This document shows positions 7,404 through 15,214 of a stretch of 19,098 bases of DNA, piece by piece. Within the stretch, counting starts at the first letter, position 1; each line of letters starts with the position of its first letter. Origin of the DNA: RGIG464 sp045643185. GTDB lineage: Bacteria > Myxococcota_A > Bradymonadia > UBA4248. The DNA is taken from NCBI GenBank assembly GCA_045643185.1, contig JAZUKH010000051.1, forward strand, positions 1-19,098, in the 5' to 3' direction. The notes beneath the pieces are model-generated. The model was not told where the DNA came from, ran no database searches, and saw nothing but the letters and a program-made list of their open reading frames with translations. The position numbers and the translations under genes are program-made.

Positions 7404-7504
7404 TTTTACAATCCAGCGGTCGACAACAAAAATAATTATATTTTCTCAATTGTCCAGTCACCGAGCGTTCTCAATCAACTTAATTCATAATAAACCTGAA
7501 CGCT

Positions 7505-7759
7505 AATTTTATATCATTGATTTCGTCGAATTCGAACGGAATTGGTAATGATAAAAAGATTTACAAATACGATTACGACGATTGTAAGAATAGTGCCTTC
7601 TGGTGGCTCCAATCGACAGCCAGAAAACAACCAATACGCTGCGATCATTTCCCCCAAATTCAAAATCGATGTAGACGGTGAAACGACAAATTCCAATTCC
7701 TCACCATCCATCCTGCTTTATGGATCAATCATTCATCCGTAGATGACTACCTGGCGTAG
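7505..7759 (+). pseudogene. Decayed C-terminal end of a DUF6273-domain protein
   Basis: Three frame segments reproduce the end of a DUF6273 domain. Frame 2 up to about 7619 gives DDCKNSAFWWLQS (family WWLRSPG). A shift into frame 3 gives PENNQYAAIISPKFKIDVDG from 7620. A second shift back to frame 2 before about 7709 gives TIHPALWIN (family VRPALWIDL), with a stop at 7757-7759. The order and spacing of WWL, YAA and PALWI match the intact domain at 356-2524 (HWWLRSP, YAVYV, VRPALWI). Upstream, SSNSNGIGNDKKIYKYDYDD stays open in frame 2 but has no start. I read it as a frameshifted head left from a lost or recombined lipoprotein gene. Confidence 0.65.
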
Positions 7760-7797
7760 CCAGAGCGCGTGCCGCGTATCGGCTCTGACAATACGCG
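7751..7797. repeat. Overlapping small hairpins between convergent genes
   Basis: CTGGC (7751-7755) pairs with GCCAG (7759-7763) around GTA. CGCGTA (7773-7778) pairs with TACGCG (7792-7797). AGAGC and GCTCT flank the middle part. They lie between the DUF6273 remnant and the convergent lipoprotein gene ending at 7820. The G-TA/TA-C signature of the larger hairpin family is present in reduced form. No T-run was seen. Confidence 0.4.
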
Positions 7798-7819
7798 ACC
7801 ACACCAGACACGATATCGA

Positions 7820-9199
7820 CTAATCATCGATCGGTGTGCAAGAGACGGGCACACCGGCTTCATCATATTGGAATTCAGCAGGCACAAAGAAGTTCAGCAA
7901 GGCGTTATTCCAGCTGGAGGATTTACACTGTACACAGATATAGTTCCCTGATACTTTTTTAAGTGACACCTTATCTACATCAGAACAATTTGAAAGACTA
8001 CAAGCCGTCCCCTTCCCTTCTCTTGGTTTTTTTGTTCCATAACACGTATCAGCGCGAACGATTTTTCCAGCGGATAGATTATCGGCGACGCCACAAGCAT
8101 AAACGGCATATTGACCAACATTGATCTCTATACCATCGGTAACTGGTGTAAACGTCTCCGGGTTGCATTCTTCACCCACGACAATTTCGGAACATTGAGA
8201 TGTTCCCGTCTTACAATACGGCGTGCTTGACGGGCAAGCCTCTGATGTCAGCAAATGATCTTGGCAAGTCAACAATGTGCCGTCTATTTCGTTGCAATAA
8301 ACGCCATCCTCTTCGCAAGCAATTCCACAACGATTATTAATGCAAGATTCACCTTTTGAACACATAGACAGATCTGACGCCGTGCATTCAAAACAGCCAG
8401 ACGTGTCAACATCGCACTCATCCGAGCAAGCCAACTCACCGGCGACATAGCCGTAATCTTTACAAGATTTTCCACCAAAATCCTTGATATCACACGATTC
8501 ATAAGTCTGATTAATGACGCCATCCTGACAAGCCGGCGGCAAAGAACAAACCGAATTGAAGCAAGAAAGTTTTCCGTCTGTTCTGCCCTCACAATCCACA
8601 TCATCGTCGCATTCATTACACTCAGATGTGTCCAGTTTGCACTCATGACATTTGAGCGAACCAGAAACGAAGTCACCAGCCGTCTTACACGTTAATCCTT
8701 TGAGATCATCCAAATCACACATTTCATCGCCTTCAGCGACGCCATCACCGCATTTGACCACGTGTTCAACGCACTTGCCTTCGTTAGAACAGTCCTGCCC
8801 TTTTTTGCATTTAGACGTGTCCGTCGGCGTGCATTCCACTTTGTTCTCGCCATCGACGCACTTACCTTGATCAGAACAGACCTGATTTTGACCGCATTTG
8901 GACAGGTCTGTCGGCGTGCATTCCACTTTGTTCTCATCATCGACGCACTTACCTTGATCGGAACAGACCTGGTTTTGACCGCATTTGGACAGATCCGTCG
9001 GCGTGCATTCCACATCGACGCACTTACCTATAATAGAACAACCCTGGTTTTGACCGCATTTGGACAGATCCGTCGGCGTGCATTCGACCACGTAGGCCTT
9101 CAAATCGTCATCTGATTCCCCCCCGTCATCCTCAGAACAACCATAACCGCCAAAGGCGAGTAGAACCAGAGAAACGAGCATAATTGATTGTTTAGACAT
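7820..9199 (-). CDS. Cysteine-rich lipoprotein with tandem CTPTDLSKCG repeats
   Basis: 459 residues, predicted to be exported and lipidated. The ATG at 9197-9199 has GGAG 7 bases upstream and gives a 20-residue signal peptide ending GGYGC (Cys21, a loose lipobox). An upstream in-frame ATG (9217) would add six residues and lacks such a site. After an acidic linker come four units of CTPTDLSKCGQNQVCSDQGK type. Next are two Myxococcota-style modules: CGDGVAEGDEMCD...GLTCKTAGDFVSGSLKC...LDTSEC, then CQDGVINQTYESCD...GKSCKDYGYVAGELAC...VDTSGC. Two further cysteine clusters lead into an unrecognised C-terminal domain of about 110 residues. No catalytic motif was seen. It is convergent with the 4475 gene and unlike it in repeat type. 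Probably a cell-surface or periplasmic structural or binding protein. Confidence 0.82.
   Translation of the reverse strand: MSKQSIMLVSLVLLAFGGYGCSEDDGGESDDDLKAYVVECTPTDLSKCGQNQGCSIIGKCVDVECTPTDLSKCGQNQVCSDQGKCVDDENKVECTPTDLSKCGQNQVCSDQGKCVDGENKVECTPTDTSKCKKGQDCSNEGKCVEHVVKCGDGVAEGDEMCDLDDLKGLTCKTAGDFVSGSLKCHECKLDTSECNECDDDVDCEGRTDGKLSCFNSVCSLPPACQDGVINQTYESCDIKDFGGKSCKDYGYVAGELACSDECDVDTSGCFECTASDLSMCSKGESCINNRCGIACEEDGVYCNEIDGTLLTCQDHLLTSEACPSSTPYCKTGTSQCSEIVVGEECNPETFTPVTDGIEINVGQYAVYACGVADNLSAGKIVRADTCYGTKKPREGKGTACSLSNCSDVDKVSLKKVSGNYICVQCKSSSWNNALLNFFVPAEFQYDEAGVPVSCTPIDD
8757..9090 (-). repeat. Tandem repeats (87, 87 and 75 bp periods) in the lipoprotein gene
   Basis: The GTGCATT landmark recurs at 8829, 8916, 9003 and 9078, giving periods of 87, 87 and 75 bp. 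The short period reflects loss of four codons (the DENK linker) between the first two units. The two central units are nearly identical at DNA level, so copy number may vary between strains. Confidence 0.75.
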
Positions 9200-9367
9200 T
9201 TGATATCTCCAAATCATCCCTATAAGGCAGCTGAATGATTACTGTGCCCCGTCGTAAAAAAGAAAGCGCATCGTTACTTCACAATGCGCATCGGACAACG
9301 GCGCACAAACCAGCAAGATTCGTGCCATCAATCACATCAGCGACAAAAGACAATGAACAAATTAACC

Positions 9368-9397
9368 GGTAGAAACGTATCGCGATACGTCTCTACC
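9368..9397. repeat. REP-like palindrome, GGNAGA family, copy 2
   Basis: Thirty bases opening GGTAGAAACGTATCG and closing CGATACGTCTCTACC, self-complementary except for one pair. The GGTAG foot resembles REP elements. A related copy with compensatory change is at 217-245. It lies in the 436-base gap between the lipoprotein gene (9199) and the rarA stop (9636), upstream of the lipoprotein gene. Confidence 0.6.
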
Positions 9398-9498
9398 AGC
9401 AAACGCATGATCGTTGCAAAACCTCGGACTTTTCCAAAACGATGTGATATCATGAAGTTGATATGCGTTTCATTATTAATTCAAATAACGAATTGAAC

Positions 9499-9549
9499 GC
9501 CGATTATATATAATTTTTGGTTATCGGCCTCGTAAGGCATTAAATAACC
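9499..9549. repeat. AT-rich overlapping inverted repeats downstream of rarA
   Basis: GCCGAT (9499-9504) pairs with ATCGGC (9523-9528). Alternatively GGTTAT (9519-9524) pairs with ATAACC (9544-9549) around an inner GCCT-CGTA-AGGC hairpin (9527-9538). The two foldings share 9523-9524 and exclude each other. A further small hairpin, AAGAC (9607-9611) with GTCTT (9615-9619), is 17 bases past the rarA stop. Any of them may end the minus-strand operon; none has a strong T-run. I saw no gene between 9200 and 9635. Confidence 0.35.
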
Positions 9550-9635
9550 TATATAATTGGTTGAATGACATTTTCGGACGAATTCTTTTTCTATAATTCA
9601 GATCAGAAGACGGCGTCTTTTGTAGAGCCCAAAAC

Positions 9636-11825
9636 CTAGCGACTGATGATGAGCTGCGAGGTAGGCCAAGCAACGGTTTGACCGAGCAGTGCCACATGTG
9701 TCCACTGTACGATCGCGTCGCACGACTCCTTAGAAAGCAGACGCGAGAGCTTATCGAGATAAGTGGGTTGTTCGTCATTATGCCCGAACCAACGGTGATA
9801 GACAGCGGGCCCGATGGTGAGACGTCCGTCAAGATCGAGCCTTCGAACGCGCACATCCTTAAGCTTTGCACTCGCCAAGGCCTCTTCGACACGCGTCTGG
9901 TTGAAGGCATCCATGGATTCGTCGGCACGAAGCTTTTCTTCGGCCTCGAACCAGGCTTTGAGCATGAACGCGTCGAGGTGTTTTGTAGCATCCACGAGCT
10001 TACACAGACGCGGTGAGGCACCTGGCAGGGTGTTTGCAAACGCGAAGTGCCCGTCCTGAGCGAGCCACGTGGGCAGTGTGGCAAAAAACTGTTCAAGATC
10101 GTTCAACGTGTGCAGGAAATTTCGCCCAATGACGACATCAAACGGATTCGTGAAAGCGGTCTTGACCAGCGCGTTCAGATCTTCGATCTGAACGACGTCA
10201 GCGCGTTCCATCTCGTCGCGCTGGTTATTCAGACCAATGAAGTTATTTGCAGCCTCAGACGGCGTAATGACGCTTGTGACACCGCCTTCGGAACAGCGTC
10301 GAAGCGCTTCGAACGTGAGCAAGCCGCTAGCGGCGTTGATGTCAAGCACACGCGCATTTTTGTCTGGGTTGACGAGCGCAAAGATCTCGTCTCGCGTCGC
10401 AGCCGCGCGTTCGGCGCCGCCGTCAAAGGTACGACCGATCCATCGTTCTTCAGCAGAACCAACGCCGTCATGCGCCGCCATTTCTTCGTAAAGCGCGATC
10501 TGTGCCTCACGATTTGCGGTCACTTTTTCGCAAATCGACGCTTCGTAGCCCATCGTCGTGGGGTGATAGAACACGCGCCCCTGCAAGCCCTTGGGCAGGT
10601 ATTGCTGAGCGACCCAGTGGTCGCGGTAAGCGTGCGGATACAAGTAGCCGAGACCATGCCCGAGTTCCTTGTCGCGCGAAGCGTCTTTGAGTGGGTCGGG
10701 CACCTCATACGAGGTTTCTTTTTGCACGGTCGATAGCGCGTCAAAGAACGCCATGGAAGAATTCGACTTAGGCGCAGTGGCCAAGTATAGCGTGGCATGT
10801 GCGAGGTGATAACGTCCCTCGGGCAAACCAACGCGGTCGAACGCCTGAGCACAGGCTTCGACGACGCCGAGTGCGTGCGGATCAGCGAGGCCAATATCCT
10901 CGCAGGCACTGATCAGCAGGCGTCTAAAGATGAAATTCGGCGACTCGCCTGCCTGAACCATTCGTGCGAGCCAGTAGAGCGCGGCGTCTGGGTCACTCCC
11001 TCGCACGCTTTTGATGAACGCGCTGATTGTGTCGAAGTGTGCGTCCCCTTCCTTGTCGTAAAGCACGGCACGTTGTTGGATCGATTCTTCAGCCACTTCG
11101 AGCGTGATATCGATAAGCCCCAATTCATTACGTGGCGTGGTGGTCACGGCGAGTTCGAGTGCATTGAGTAAAGCTCGGGCATCCCCGTTTGCAACGTTAA
11201 CGAGATGGGCGAGTGCTTCTTCGCGCAAGTTGACGGGCAAAAGGCCGTAACCGCGTGTCTCGTCGCGAAGCGCCTGAAGCGCGATGCCTCGCAAATCCTG
11301 CTCAGTCAAGCTCATCAGCTGAAAAATGCGGGAACGGCTGACGAGTGCCTTATTGACTTCAAAGTAGGGGTTTTCAGTCGTCGCACCGATCAAAGTGATG
11401 GTACCATTTTCGACCCACGGCAGCAGGGCATCCTGTTGACTTTTGTTGAATCGATGCACTTCGTCGACAAATAAAATGCATTTTCGACCGATCAATCCAA
11501 AATTTTGTTTTGCGATTTCAATCGAGTCACGAATTTCTTTCACACCGGCCAAAACAGCGTTGATAGACAGAAATTTGGAACTTGTGGTGTTGGCGATGAT
11601 ACGAGCCAGTGTGGTTTTACCGGTGCCTGGTGGTCCATAGAAGATGACGGACGAGAGTTGATCAGCTTCGATCGCGCGACGCAGCAAGCGACCTGGGGCC
11701 AGAATGTGTGTCTGTCCCCAAAACTCGTCGAGCGTTCGAGGGCGCATGCGTGCAGCCAGTGGTTCGCGATCGCCTGTCAACGTGGGAGCCTTTGCCGGCT
11801 TCGACTGATCAAATAAGCCTGTCAT
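9636..11825 (-). CDS. rarA: RarA (MgsA) replication-recombination AAA+ ATPase fused to a methyltransferase-like domain
   Basis: 729 residues. The first ~440 are RarA, an AAA+ clamp-loader-like ATPase acting at stalled replication forks. Seen: Walker A GPPGTGKT (64-71), Walker B ILFVDEVHRF (Asp121-Glu122), sensor 1 IGATTENP, arginine-finger region SRSRIF, and the RarA-specific ARMVQAGESPNFIFRRLL and SACEDIGLADPHAL. RarA alone ends near residue 450. Here ~280 residues follow, with an S-adenosylmethionine-type motif I (ARVLDINAASGLLTFEAL, near residue 495) and a weaker downstream FDVVIGRNFLHTL. A RarA fusion with an unassigned C-terminal domain is known from cyanobacteria (the RarA/unknown domain fusion family); methyltransferase identity is my inference. 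The ATG lies 6 bases after the stop of the phosphodiesterase gene, so translational coupling is likely. It is the last gene of the operon. Confidence 0.9.
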   Translation of the reverse strand: MTGLFDQSKPAKAPTLTGDREPLAARMRPRTLDEFWGQTHILAPGRLLRRAIEADQLSSVIFYGPPGTGKTTLARIIANTTSSKFLSINAVLAGVKEIRDSIEIAKQNFGLIGRKCILFVDEVHRFNKSQQDALLPWVENGTITLIGATTENPYFEVNKALVSRSRIFQLMSLTEQDLRGIALQALRDETRGYGLLPVNLREEALAHLVNVANGDARALLNALELAVTTTPRNELGLIDITLEVAEESIQQRAVLYDKEGDAHFDTISAFIKSVRGSDPDAALYWLARMVQAGESPNFIFRRLLISACEDIGLADPHALGVVEACAQAFDRVGLPEGRYHLAHATLYLATAPKSNSSMAFFDALSTVQKETSYEVPDPLKDASRDKELGHGLGYLYPHAYRDHWVAQQYLPKGLQGRVFYHPTTMGYEASICEKVTANREAQIALYEEMAAHDGVGSAEERWIGRTFDGGAERAAATRDEIFALVNPDKNARVLDINAASGLLTFEALRRCSEGGVTSVITPSEAANNFIGLNNQRDEMERADVVQIEDLNALVKTAFTNPFDVVIGRNFLHTLNDLEQFFATLPTWLAQDGHFAFANTLPGASPRLCKLVDATKHLDAFMLKAWFEAEEKLRADESMDAFNQTRVEEALASAKLKDVRVRRLDLDGRLTIGPAVYHRWFGHNDEQPTYLDKLSRLLSKESCDAIVQWTHVALLGQTVAWPTSQLIISR

Positions 11826-11831
11826 AGAGAT

Positions 11832-12356
11832 TTACCAACACATTTGGCGAGGACCGAGTTCAATTTTTTCGAGTTTATAATCGTCGAGCGAGCCATCCTG
11901 TTGAGCTTCGTCGCGGATAGTGAGTCGCATTGCGGTTCTGAGCTGGTGATGTCCGGAGTTTCCAGCAGCACCGGGACTGAGCCACAGCACGGGGCTTCCA
12001 TCTGGCATTTGAATATTTTTGACCCACCAGCCGTGATAATGCCCGGAGATCAAAATATCGCAGGGTTCGGTCAGAACGCGCGTGTATAGATCGCGAGCCG
12101 GGTGAATAATATCGCCGGCGTTATGAACGATGGTGATGCGTTTGCCACCGCGTGTGATATGAACGATGGCGTCAGCGATATCGAACTCATCGATGTTGCC
12201 GCGCACGGGCACAGTCGGTGCGATCGTTTCGAGGTCAGCCAACACCATTTTGTCGCCGATATCGCCCGCGTGCAAAATGCAGTCGACGCCGGCGAAAGCG
12301 TCAAAGAGAGCGCCAGGCACGGAACCGTGTGTATCTGAAAGAATGCCGATGATCAT
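11832..12356 (-). CDS. YfcE/MJ0936-type metallophosphoesterase
   Basis: 174 residues from the ATG at 12354-12356 (MIIGILSDTHG), a start typical of the family. A GTG at 12377 would add seven residues and overlap the upstream gene. Metal-binding motifs in order: DTH (Asp8, His10), HAGD (Asp32), RGNID (Asn54), VHNAGD, and SGHYHG near residue 105. The family hydrolyses phosphodiesters with two metal ions (Mn/Ni/Co in characterised members) in the cytoplasm; the natural substrate is usually unknown. In the third motif an Asp-type GNID replaces the common GNC/GNH form. It starts 9 bases after the slyD-type stop and is followed 6 bases later by rarA, a tight operon. Confidence 0.85.
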   Translation of the reverse strand: MIIGILSDTHGSVPGALFDAFAGVDCILHAGDIGDKMVLADLETIAPTVPVRGNIDEFDIADAIVHITRGGKRITIVHNAGDIIHPARDLYTRVLTEPCDILISGHYHGWWVKNIQMPDGSPVLWLSPGAAGNSGHHQLRTAMRLTIRDEAQQDGSLDDYKLEKIELGPRQMCW

Positions 12357-12364
12357 GATGTATT

Positions 12365-12883
12365 TTATGGGCGGCACATGTCGCAGCCGTTATGAGCGCG
12401 ACCGTCTTTGATTTCGTCCTCAGTACCGCGTCGGATCGCGATGACCTGAACATCAAAGAACAATTTTTTTCCAGCGAGTGGGTGATTACCATCCACATAG
12501 ACATTTTCGTCGTCGATCTTAACGATCCAGAGCGGGAAGGGTTTTCCGTCATCGGATTTAGCCATCATCCCAGCGCCGATTCTGAACTGAGTACCTTCAG
12601 GAAAGATCGATTTGGGCACAGCCTGGGGCTCGCCTTCACGCAGGCCGTAGGCGTCTTGGGGCTCAACCTCGCAGTGGAACTGCTCATCGAGTTTACGGCC
12701 GCCGAGTGCTTTTTCGAGACCACGCAGAATGCCGCCATGACCGTGCAGATAGCGGATCGGCGCGTCAAAAGAGGCATTATCGAGCACTTCGCCATTTTCG
12801 TCACTCATCACAAAGATGAACGAAACGACGCAGTTTTCTTCAACAACGGTAACATTTTCAGGTTTATTTGTCGTATCAGCCAT
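12365..12883 (-). CDS. slyD: SlyD-type FKBP peptidyl-prolyl cis-trans isomerase
   Basis: 172 residues from the ATG at 12881-12883 (MADTTNKPENVTVVEENC). A longer frame to 12940 would run through the groEL terminator and is rejected. Conserved blocks are PIRYLHGHGGILRGLEKALG, the FKBP active-site loop as in SlyD, and DAYGLREGEPQAVPKSIF. An insert-in-flap chaperone domain (residues about 75-125) follows, then DGNHPLAGKKLFFDVQVIAIR. SlyD catalyses prolyl isomerisation and acts as a folding helper, in some bacteria also as a nickel donor. Here the histidine-rich tail of E. coli SlyD is absent and replaced by a short NGCDMCRP end with two cysteines. It lies just downstream of groEL, a folding-related neighbourhood. 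Confidence 0.9.
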   Translation of the reverse strand: MADTTNKPENVTVVEENCVVSFIFVMSDENGEVLDNASFDAPIRYLHGHGGILRGLEKALGGRKLDEQFHCEVEPQDAYGLREGEPQAVPKSIFPEGTQFRIGAGMMAKSDDGKPFPLWIVKIDDENVYVDGNHPLAGKKLFFDVQVIAIRRGTEDEIKDGRAHNGCDMCRP

Positions 12884-12902
12884 GAGTTTGACCCAAAATA
12901 GC

Positions 12903-12948
12903 AAAAACGCCGTCGGAGAAGACGCGGGGGAATCCTCCAAACGGCGTT
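12903..12948 (-). terminator. Rho-independent terminator after groEL
   Basis: On the minus strand AACGCCG pairs with CGGCGTT, and an inner GGAG pairs with CTCC around a CCCCCG-containing loop. The stem is followed directly by TTTTTGC and further T-rich sequence. It lies between the groEL stop (12983) and the slyD ATG (12883), so the slyD-phosphodiesterase-rarA operon must depend on read-through or its own promoter. Confidence 0.8.
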
Positions 12949-12982
12949 CAATTCATGAAAATGGATGAAACTGAGCGCGGGA

Positions 12983-14629
12983 TTAGAAGCCCATGCCGCC
13001 CATGCCACCCATACCGCCCATACCACCAGCGGGCATGGCGGGCGCTTTGTCATCTTTGGGGACTTCAGCGATCATGGCATCGGTGGTAAGGAGCAAACCG
13101 GCGATGGATGCAGCGTACTGAAGCGCGGAGCGAGTGACCTTAGCCGGGTCGATGACGCCAGCGGCATAAAGATCTTCGTAAGTATCGGTCGCAGCGTTAT
13201 AGCCAAAACCGTCTTTACCTTCGCGAACTTTCTGAACGACGATGGAGCCATCGACACCAGCGTTTTCAGCGATCATGCGGATCGGTTCTTCGAGGGCGCG
13301 GCGAACGAGGGCAACGGCGAACTGTTCATCATCGGCCAATTTAAGATCATCGAGGGCGCGCTGTGCGCGAACGAGCGCCACACCGCCGCCAGGAACGATA
13401 CCTTCTTCGATTGCGGCACGTGTCGCATTGAGCGCGTCTTCCACACGTGCTTTTTTCTCTTTCATTTCGACTTCCGTCGCAGCACCGACCTGAACGACAG
13501 CAACGCCGCCGACAAGCTTGGCAAGGCGTTCCTGAAGTTTTTCGCGATCATAATCAGAGGTCGAATCAGCGATCTGAGTACGGATCTGCATGACGCGTTC
13601 CTGAATGGCTTCAGCAGAGCCACAGCCGTTGACGATGGTGGTATTATCTTTGTCGATGCTGATACGTTCGCATTCACCGAGATCCTCGATGCGTGCATCT
13701 TCGAGTTTCATACCGAGATCAGCGGTGATGACGCGGCCGCCAGTCAACGCGGCGATGTCTTCGAGCATAGCTTTACGACGATCACCAAAACCAGGTGCTT
13801 TAACGGCAACGATCTGCAGCGAACCGCGCATACGGTTGACGACGAGCGTCGCGAGGGCTTCATTGTCAACATCTTCAGCGATAATGAGCAGCGGACGATT
13901 CTGACCGGCCACTTTTTCGAGGATCGGCAGGATCTCGTTCATGCTGCTGATCTTTTTGTCATAAATAAGAATTTTCGGTTTCTCATATTCGACCGTCATA
14001 CGATCAGAATTCGTGACAAAGTAAGGCGAAAGGTAACCGCGATCAAACTGCATACCTTCAACGACTTTGAGTTCCGTGGCCAGACCTTTTGCTTCTTCAA
14101 CGGTGATGACGCCATCCTTACCAACTTCTTTCATGGCACGGGCGAGTATCTCACCGACTTCTTTATCGGCATTGGCGGAAATGGTACCAACTTGTTCGAT
14201 CTCCTGATCTGATTTGGTCGGGCGCGCCATTTTCTTGAGTTCAGCCACAACAGTCTCAACGGATTTATCAATACCGCGCTTAATGCTCATCGGGCTCTGT
14301 CCAGCGATGACGTATTTCACACCTTCGGTAAAGATCGCCTGAGCCAGGACCGTCGCCGTCGTCGTACCGTCACCAGCGATATCGTTCGTTTTGGATGCAA
14401 CTTCGCGGACCATCGAGGCACCCATATTCTCAAACTTATCTTCGAGTTCCACTTCTTTGGCCACGCTCACGCCGTCTTTCGTGATCAACGGCGCGCCGTA
14501 GGATTTCTGGATCACGACATTACGCCCCTTGGGACCGAGCGTCACTTTGACACAATTGGCAATCTGGTTGACGCCGTGAAGAATCTTTTTACGAGCCTGT
14601 GATTCGAAGAGAATATCTTTTGCTGTCAT
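12983..14629 (-). CDS. groL: GroEL chaperonin (60 kDa)
   Basis: 548 residues, the standard length. With GroES it folds proteins in an ATP-driven cytoplasmic double ring. Seen: TLGPKGRNVVI, ATP-site Asp52 (TKDGV) and Asp87 (GDGTTT), the apical substrate-binding domain, the signature AIEEGIVPGGG, and the Gly-Met tail ending GGMGGMGF. The start at 14629 follows AAGGA with a usual spacer. It is transcribed with or just after groES, but the 238-base gap between them is much longer than usual and holds a large foldback and a candidate promoter. No anomaly was seen in the protein. Confidence 0.98.
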   Translation of the reverse strand: MTAKDILFESQARKKILHGVNQIANCVKVTLGPKGRNVVIQKSYGAPLITKDGVSVAKEVELEDKFENMGASMVREVASKTNDIAGDGTTTATVLAQAIFTEGVKYVIAGQSPMSIKRGIDKSVETVVAELKKMARPTKSDQEIEQVGTISANADKEVGEILARAMKEVGKDGVITVEEAKGLATELKVVEGMQFDRGYLSPYFVTNSDRMTVEYEKPKILIYDKKISSMNEILPILEKVAGQNRPLLIIAEDVDNEALATLVVNRMRGSLQIVAVKAPGFGDRRKAMLEDIAALTGGRVITADLGMKLEDARIEDLGECERISIDKDNTTIVNGCGSAEAIQERVMQIRTQIADSTSDYDREKLQERLAKLVGGVAVVQVGAATEVEMKEKKARVEDALNATRAAIEEGIVPGGGVALVRAQRALDDLKLADDEQFAVALVRRALEEPIRMIAENAGVDGSIVVQKVREGKDGFGYNAATDTYEDLYAAGVIDPAKVTRSALQYAASIAGLLLTTDAMIAEVPKDDKAPAMPAGGMGGMGGMGGMGF

Positions 14630-14701
14630 CTTAAATTCCTTAAATGATCGTCGCTATGTTTTTTGAATAAGCCATCCTACGACGCAATTCGCCGTAAGGG
14701 G

Positions 14702-14835
14702 TCCGGGGTTTCCCCGGAGAGGGGGTCGCGGCGTATTTTCAAATTTGCAGCGCCTTGCCACAATTCTTTGTATCGTCATATCTCACACGGCGATACAAAT
14801 TTGAAAAAAGCCGCGCAGGGGGAAGCCTCCCCCAC
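14702..14835 (-). repeat. Composite foldback element between groES and groEL
   Basis: Several nested structures lie here. TCCGGGG / CCCCGGA (14702-14718, loop TTT) is first. A long hairpin then has arms CGCGGC (14727-14732) and GCCGCG (14810-14815), an unpaired G at 14733, and the 12-base perfect inner arms TTTTCAAATTTG (14736-14747) and CAAATTTGAAAA (14796-14807). Within its loop TTTGTATCG and CGATACAAA pair. GGGGGAAGCCTCCCCC is at 14818-14833. Read on the minus strand, the G-rich hairpin followed by GCGGCTTTTTTC could act as an attenuator between groES and groEL. The module order matches the element at 15345-15438. Confidence 0.6.
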
Positions 14836-14842
14836 AGCCCAA

Positions 14843-14871
14843 ATTATAATGTTATGATCAGAAATCCTTAA
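14843..14871 (-). promoter_or_regulatory. Candidate internal promoter for groEL
   Basis: On the minus strand a perfect TATAAT (14843-14848) lies 17 bases from TTAAGG (14866-14871), which overlaps the groES stop codon. The -10 is excellent and the -35 weak. If active, it starts a transcript through the foldback element into groEL, allowing groEL expression separate from groES. Confidence 0.4.
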
Positions 14872-15155
14872 TCCATGATACCGAGGATGTCGGATTCCTT
14901 AAGGATCATGTGATCTTCGCCGTCGACTTTAACTTCGCTGCCGGCATATTTACCGAACAGCACGCGATCGCCAGCTTTCACGTCCAAAGCAATGCGTTCA
15001 CCGGCTTCGTTGCGTTTGCCGTCACCGACCGCAATGACGATGCCTTCGAGCGGCTTCTCTTTCGCCGTGTCGGGAATGATGATGCCACCGGCGCTGCGGG
15101 TCACGGATTCTACGCGTTTAACGAGGACTCTGTCCTGAAGTGGACGAATTTTCAT
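14868..15155 (-). CDS. groS: GroES co-chaperonin (10 kDa)
   Basis: 95 residues, standard length. It forms the heptameric lid of the GroEL chamber. Seen: MKIRPLQDRVLVKR, the mobile-loop region SVTRSAGGIIIPDTAKEKP, the roof segment with GKRNEAGERI, VKAGDRVLFGKYAG and the end MILKESDILGIMD. The start is supported by AAAGGAG with a good spacer before the ATG at 15155. It is the first gene of the groES-groEL unit. Confidence 0.98.
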   Translation of the reverse strand: MKIRPLQDRVLVKRVESVTRSAGGIIIPDTAKEKPLEGIVIAVGDGKRNEAGERIALDVKAGDRVLFGKYAGSEVKVDGEDHMILKESDILGIMD

Positions 15156-15214
15156 GATCTAATCTCCTTTATATCTTGAAAACGGCATACCGCCTGGAAA
15201 ATCTTTAACTTCGA

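Noticed and set aside
7542..7742. 66-codon plus-strand frame as a small gene
   Set aside because: Only its central part is meaningful, as the middle frame segment of the frameshifted DUF6273 remnant. The start is not supported.
10047..10736. Plus-strand frame of 229 codons
   Set aside because: It lies wholly antisense to the rarA fusion gene, which has clear motifs in the opposite frame; no ribosome site or family match.
12884..12940. N-terminal extension of the slyD-type gene to the ATG at 12940
   Set aside because: It would translate through the groEL terminator stem and adds a non-conserved peptide; the ATG at 12883 gives the normal SlyD start.
12965..14212. Long plus-strand frame of 415 codons
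   Set aside because: It is antisense to groEL, whose protein is unmistakable. Its translation matches no family and is a by-product of groEL codon use.
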